Shown here: positions 15,136 through 18,245 of the stretch, piece after piece | Numbering within the stretch: position 1 is the first letter of the stretch | Layout of the letters: each line of letters begins with the position of its first letter | Origin: Acidobacteriota bacterium | Lineage (GTDB): Bacteria; Acidobacteriota; Terriglobia; Terriglobales; Acidobacteriaceae | Assembly (NCBI GenBank): GCA_021810735.1 | Contig: JAJZIF010000023.1 | Span: forward strand, 1 to 18,245 | Direction: 5' to 3' | DNA length: 18,245 nt | The notes under the pieces: generated by a model | Seen by the model: the letters and a program-made list of their open reading frames with translations, nothing else | The model's database searches: none | What the model was told of the DNA's origin: nothing | Program-made: the position numbers and the translations under genes

Positions 15136-16269
15136 ATGGCGACTACAGCTATTAGCAAATCCAAGGGTGCAACCTTGGGGAATATCCCTGCGACGATGCG
15201 CGCGGCCGTGTATCGCGGCGTGAACGATGTTCGGGTGGAGACGGTGCCGGTTCCGGTGATTGAGGCCGGTGAGGTGCTGATCCGGGTACACTCGTGCGGA
15301 ATCTGCGGCACGGACTTGAAGAAGATCCATACGGGTTCGCACTCGGCGCCGAGGATTTTCGGGCATGAGACGAGCGGCACAATTGTGGCCGTGGGTGAGG
15401 GCGTTGAGGGATTTGCCATCGGCGACCGCGTGATGGTGTTTCATCACGTTCCGTGCGGCGAGTGCTACTACTGCCGGAAGAAGACTTTTGCGCAGTGCGC
15501 GGTCTACAAGAAGGTGGGCTGCACGGCGGGATTCGAGCCTTCGGGCGGCGGGTTTGCCGAGTATGTCCGCGTGATGGATTGGATTGTGCGGAGCGGTCTG
15601 GTGAAGATTCCCGACGGCGTGCCGTTTGAGCAGGCGGCGTTTGTGGAGCCGGTGAATACGTGCCTGAAGGCGATCCGGAACCTGGAACTGGCGTCGGACG
15701 AGACGGTTCTGGTGATTGGTCAGGGGCCGATTGGAATTCTTCTGGCGGCGCTGGCGGCGAGGACGGGCGCGAAGGTGCTGACGTCGGATTTGTATGCGGA
15801 GCGGCATGCTACGGCGGCGTTGTTCGGGCTGAAGCATCCGATTGATGCAGGCAAGGAAGATGTAGTGGCCGCGGCGAAAGCTGGGAGCGAAGGTCGCGGC
15901 GCGGATGCGGTGATTCTGGCGGTGGGCGGCAATGCCCTGATCAAGACGGCAATGGATGCGGCACGGCCCGGTGGCCGGGTGCTGCTGTTTGCGCAAACGC
16001 AGCATGGCGATGCGGTGATTGATCCGGCGGTGGTGTGCATGGATGAGAAGTCGCTGGTGGGCTCGTACAGTTCGTCTGTGGAGTTACAGGACGAGGGCGC
16101 GCAACTGGTGTTTGACGGATACAAACAGGGATTTGATTTGACACGGCTGATCTCGCACCGGTTTTCGCTGGAGGACGCGGTGAAGGGGATTGATGTGGCT
16201 TCGCATCCGAAGGCTGACTCGATGAAGATTTTTGTTCAGCCGCAGGTTGGACGAGGAGAGCCGGCATGA
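15136..16269 (+). CDS. Zinc-dependent medium-chain dehydrogenase, first of a tandem pair
   Basis: This 377-residue protein is a zinc-dependent medium-chain dehydrogenase/reductase of the sorbitol/threonine dehydrogenase type. Catalytic zinc ligands lie in CGICGTD (Cys57) and GHE (His77, Glu78); structural zinc is held by Cys107, Cys110, Cys113 and Cys121. The Rossmann motif is GQGPIG. The end of its second strand reads VLTSDLYAER, with Asp218 where NAD-preferring enzymes have it. Such enzymes interconvert polyols and sugar-type aldehydes or ketones. Its place between hpnG and hpnC suggests work on the hopanoid side chain, but no substrate is proven. The ATG at 15136 follows AAGAGG by only 2 nt, so the start may be elsewhere; ATG 15196 (MRAAVYRG) would match a shorter family start. 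A 63-bp gap precedes it; in that gap only a weak 5-bp hairpin was seen. Confidence 0.9.
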   Translation: MATTAISKSKGATLGNIPATMRAAVYRGVNDVRVETVPVPVIEAGEVLIRVHSCGICGTDLKKIHTGSHSAPRIFGHETSGTIVAVGEGVEGFAIGDRVMVFHHVPCGECYYCRKKTFAQCAVYKKVGCTAGFEPSGGGFAEYVRVMDWIVRSGLVKIPDGVPFEQAAFVEPVNTCLKAIRNLELASDETVLVIGQGPIGILLAALAARTGAKVLTSDLYAERHATAALFGLKHPIDAGKEDVVAAAKAGSEGRGADAVILAVGGNALIKTAMDAARPGGRVLLFAQTQHGDAVIDPAVVCMDEKSLVGSYSSSVELQDEGAQLVFDGYKQGFDLTRLISHRFSLEDAVKGIDVASHPKADSMKIFVQPQVGRGEPA

Positions 16270-17327
16270 GTGCGGCGCAGGAGATGACCGTTGCGGTGCT
16301 GCACGGCAAGGAAGACATCCGGATGGAGCGAGTGCCGGTGCCGGAGCCCGCGGCGGGCGAAATTGTGATTCGCGTGGGTGCGGCGCTGACCTGTGGAACA
16401 GACTTGAAGGCGTACCGGCGCGGGTATCACGCGAAGATGCTGGCGCCTCCGGCGCTGTTTGGACATGAGATGTCCGGGAGCGTGCATGCGGTGGGCGAGG
16501 GCGTGACGAAGTTTGCGCTGGGCGATCGCGTGGTGGCGCTGAATTCGGCGCCGTGTGATGCGTGCTTTTACTGTGAGCGCAATCAGCCGAATCTGTGTGA
16601 GAAGATCATTTTCAACAATGGCGCGTATGCGGAGTTTATCCGAATACCGGCGCGCATTGTGGAGAAGAATACGCTGAGGATTCCGGAGGGAGTGCCGTTT
16701 GAACATGCGGCGCTGACCGAGCCGCTGGCCTGCGTGGTTCGCGGGCTGGACGAATGCGAGGCGGCGATCGAGACGCAGCCGGGCGACACGGTGGCGGTGA
16801 TTGGCGCGGGGCCGATCGGGCTGATGTTTATGCATGCGGCGCAGATTGCCGGGTATCGCGTGATTGCTGTGGTGAAACGCGACGAGCAGATTGAGGCGGC
16901 GAAGACGTTTGGCGCAGAAGAAGTGATCCAGACGACGCAGGTGGACGATGCCGTGGCTGCGGTGCGGGCGCTGACGCCGGACGGTCGCGGTGTGGACATG
17001 GCGATTGAAGCGGTGGCGACTCCGATGACGTGGGAGTGGGCCGTGGACATGGTGCGCAAGGGCGGGGTGGTGAATTTTTTTGGCGGCTGCGCGGCGGGAA
17101 CAAAAGTTTCGCTGGACACGAACCGGTTGCACTATAACGACATTAAGTTGTTGGCGAGCTTTCACCACACGCCCACGACGGCGCGTAAGGCGTTTGCGCT
17201 GGTGACGGGTGGGAAGTTCAAGTGCGCGGAGTACATAACTGGGCGGGCTCGGCTGACGGAACTGGACAGCGTGTTCAAGAAGCTGATGAGCCGCACAAAC
17301 GATATCAAGACCGCGATTCTACCGTAG
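16266..17327 (+). CDS. Zinc-dependent medium-chain dehydrogenase, second of a tandem pair
   Basis: This 353-residue protein belongs to the same family as its upstream neighbour, with which it shares E/DGVPFE-x-AA-x-x-EP and the zinc sites, but the two are well diverged. Catalytic zinc ligands are Cys43 (LTCGTD), His67 and Glu68 (GHE); the structural zinc cysteines are Cys97, Cys100, Cys103 and Cys111. The Rossmann motif is GAGPIG. At the end of the second strand it reads VIAVVKRDEQ: the Asp of the neighbour is Val203, followed by Lys204 and Arg205, a pattern that favours NADP(H). The ATG overlaps the previous stop as ATGA with GAGGAG 7 nt upstream, so co-expression with the first dehydrogenase is likely. 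The substrate is unknown; hopanoid side-chain reduction is a contextual guess. Confidence 0.9.
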   Translation: MSAAQEMTVAVLHGKEDIRMERVPVPEPAAGEIVIRVGAALTCGTDLKAYRRGYHAKMLAPPALFGHEMSGSVHAVGEGVTKFALGDRVVALNSAPCDACFYCERNQPNLCEKIIFNNGAYAEFIRIPARIVEKNTLRIPEGVPFEHAALTEPLACVVRGLDECEAAIETQPGDTVAVIGAGPIGLMFMHAAQIAGYRVIAVVKRDEQIEAAKTFGAEEVIQTTQVDDAVAAVRALTPDGRGVDMAIEAVATPMTWEWAVDMVRKGGVVNFFGGCAAGTKVSLDTNRLHYNDIKLLASFHHTPTTARKAFALVTGGKFKCAEYITGRARLTELDSVFKKLMSRTNDIKTAILP

Positions 17328-18245
17328 ATGACGCCAGGGACGATGCCAGTGGATACTGCACAAGCTACATTGCTGGAACAGGGCTGGGCTGCACTGCCCG
17401 CGGAGTATCGCATGCCGGCGCAGCGGCCGACGCTCGAAGAGGCGCGCGCCTGGTGCAAGCGGCTGGCAGAGACGCATTACGAGAATTTTCACGTGGCGAG
17501 CTGGTTTCTTCCGGAGCGGTTGCGGCCACACTTTCACAGCATTTACGCCTATTGCCGCGTGTCGGATGATCTGGGCGATGAGGTGGGCAACAAGGAGCAG
17601 TCGCTGGCGCTGCTGGATTTGTGGGGCAACGAACTGGACGCTTGCTATCGCGGGGAGGCGCGGCATCCAGTATTTGTAGCTTTAGCGGAGACCATTCGGG
17701 TGTGCGAGATTCCGAAGGAGCCGTTTGCGGATCTGCTGGTGGCTTTCCGGCAGGACCAGATGGTGACGCGCTTTGAGACGATGGAGGATGTGCTGGGCTA
17801 CTGCCGGTACTCGGCGAATCCGGTGGGGCGGCTGGTGCTGTACGTATGCGGCTATCGGGATGCGGAGCGGTTTGCGCTGTCTGACGCGACGTGCAGCGCG
17901 CTGCAACTGGCGAATTTCTGGCAGGATGTGCGCGTGGACTGGCAGAAGGATCGCGTGTATTTTCCGCGGCAGGACATGCAGCGTTTTGGTGTGACGGAGG
18001 AGACGATTGCCCGGGGCGTGATGACGCCCGAATTTCATGCACTGATGAAGTATGAAGTGGAGTATGCGCGGGGGATGTTCCATCAAGGCGCGCCGCTGAT
18101 CGGGATGGTGGACCGCGAGCTGGCGATGGACCTGGATTTGTTCACGCGCGGCGGCATGGAGATTCTGCGGGCGATTGAGGCGCAGGGTTACGACGTGCTG
18201 CGGACGCGACCCTCAATTCCGAAGGGACGGAAAGGGATGCTGATG
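17328..18245 (+). CDS. hpnC: Hydroxysqualene synthase HpnC, 3' end beyond the right edge
   Basis: This frame is open for 306 codons to the right edge, so the extreme C-terminus and stop are missing. It is a trans-isoprenyl diphosphate synthase family protein of the HpnC type. HpnC converts presqualene diphosphate, made by HpnD, to hydroxysqualene, which HpnE reduces to squalene for hopanoid cyclisation. The first Asp-rich motif is YAYCRVSDDLGDE (Asp80, Asp81, Asp84), the second FWQDVRVDWQKDRVYFP (Asp200, Asp204), and ANPVGRLVLYVCGY lies between them. HWYENFxV-like THYENFHVAS near 49-58 is typical of HpnC. The ATG at 17328 directly follows the previous stop; ATG 17343 or GTG 17349 in frame could be the true start, and none has a strong ribosome binding site. 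The usual partners hpnD, hpnE and shc are expected to the right. Confidence 0.93.
   Translation, partial: MTPGTMPVDTAQATLLEQGWAALPAEYRMPAQRPTLEEARAWCKRLAETHYENFHVASWFLPERLRPHFHSIYAYCRVSDDLGDEVGNKEQSLALLDLWGNELDACYRGEARHPVFVALAETIRVCEIPKEPFADLLVAFRQDQMVTRFETMEDVLGYCRYSANPVGRLVLYVCGYRDAERFALSDATCSALQLANFWQDVRVDWQKDRVYFPRQDMQRFGVTEETIARGVMTPEFHALMKYEVEYARGMFHQGAPLIGMVDRELAMDLDLFTRGGMEILRAIEAQGYDVLRTRPSIPKGRKGMLM

Noticed and set aside
1..18245. tRNA or rRNA genes, CRISPR arrays, insertion sequences, attachment sites and toxin-antitoxin or defence genes.
   Set aside because: None was seen on reading both strands. The window is filled by polysaccharide, acyl-CoA, heme and hopanoid genes with short gaps.

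Overview
The window is GC-rich, densely coding and almost entirely plus-strand. It reads as chromosomal DNA of a diderm, hopanoid-making bacterium. The best guess is Acidobacteriota (Terriglobales-like), from three things together: hpnA/hpnG/hpnC genes, a coproheme decarboxylase (HemQ) of the type with a Gln at the distal heme position, and a Wza/Wzz/Wzx-type polysaccharide locus. That taxon is an inference from gene content; no rRNA or other marker gene is present.

Region 1 (1-885, minus strand): a family 2 glycosyltransferase, cut by the left edge. It is divergent from everything else and starts at a GTG with a strong Shine-Dalgarno sequence. The gap at 886-1073 holds clustered AAGTNA repeats and an 8-bp inverted repeat.

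Region 2 (1074-10667): an eight-gene surface-polysaccharide operon. A sugar-nucleotide epimerase, a nucleotidyltransferase and a GHMP kinase look like a sugar-activation module, most like the GDP-heptose HddC/HddA pair. They are followed by a Wzz/BY-kinase-like co-polymerase, a Wza-like export protein, an O-antigen ligase/polymerase, a GT4 glycosyltransferase and a Wzx-like flippase. Most junctions are short overlaps, so translational coupling is likely.

Region 3 (10675-18245): a lipid and hopanoid block that starts only a few bases after the flippase. It holds a long-chain acyl-CoA synthetase, a strong 12-bp hairpin with a GAAA tetraloop, hemQ, hpnA, hpnG, two tandem zinc-dependent medium-chain dehydrogenases and hpnC, which is cut by the right edge. 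HpnC works on the squalene branch and HpnG makes ribosylhopane from adenosylhopane. The two dehydrogenases sit between them and are candidates for the poorly defined step that reduces ribosylhopane to bacteriohopanetetrol. They differ at the cofactor-specificity position: one has the Asp expected for NAD, the other has Val-Lys-Arg.

No tRNA, rRNA, CRISPR array, insertion sequence or broken gene was seen. Both edge genes (1-885 minus and 17328-18245 plus) are real but incomplete in the window.
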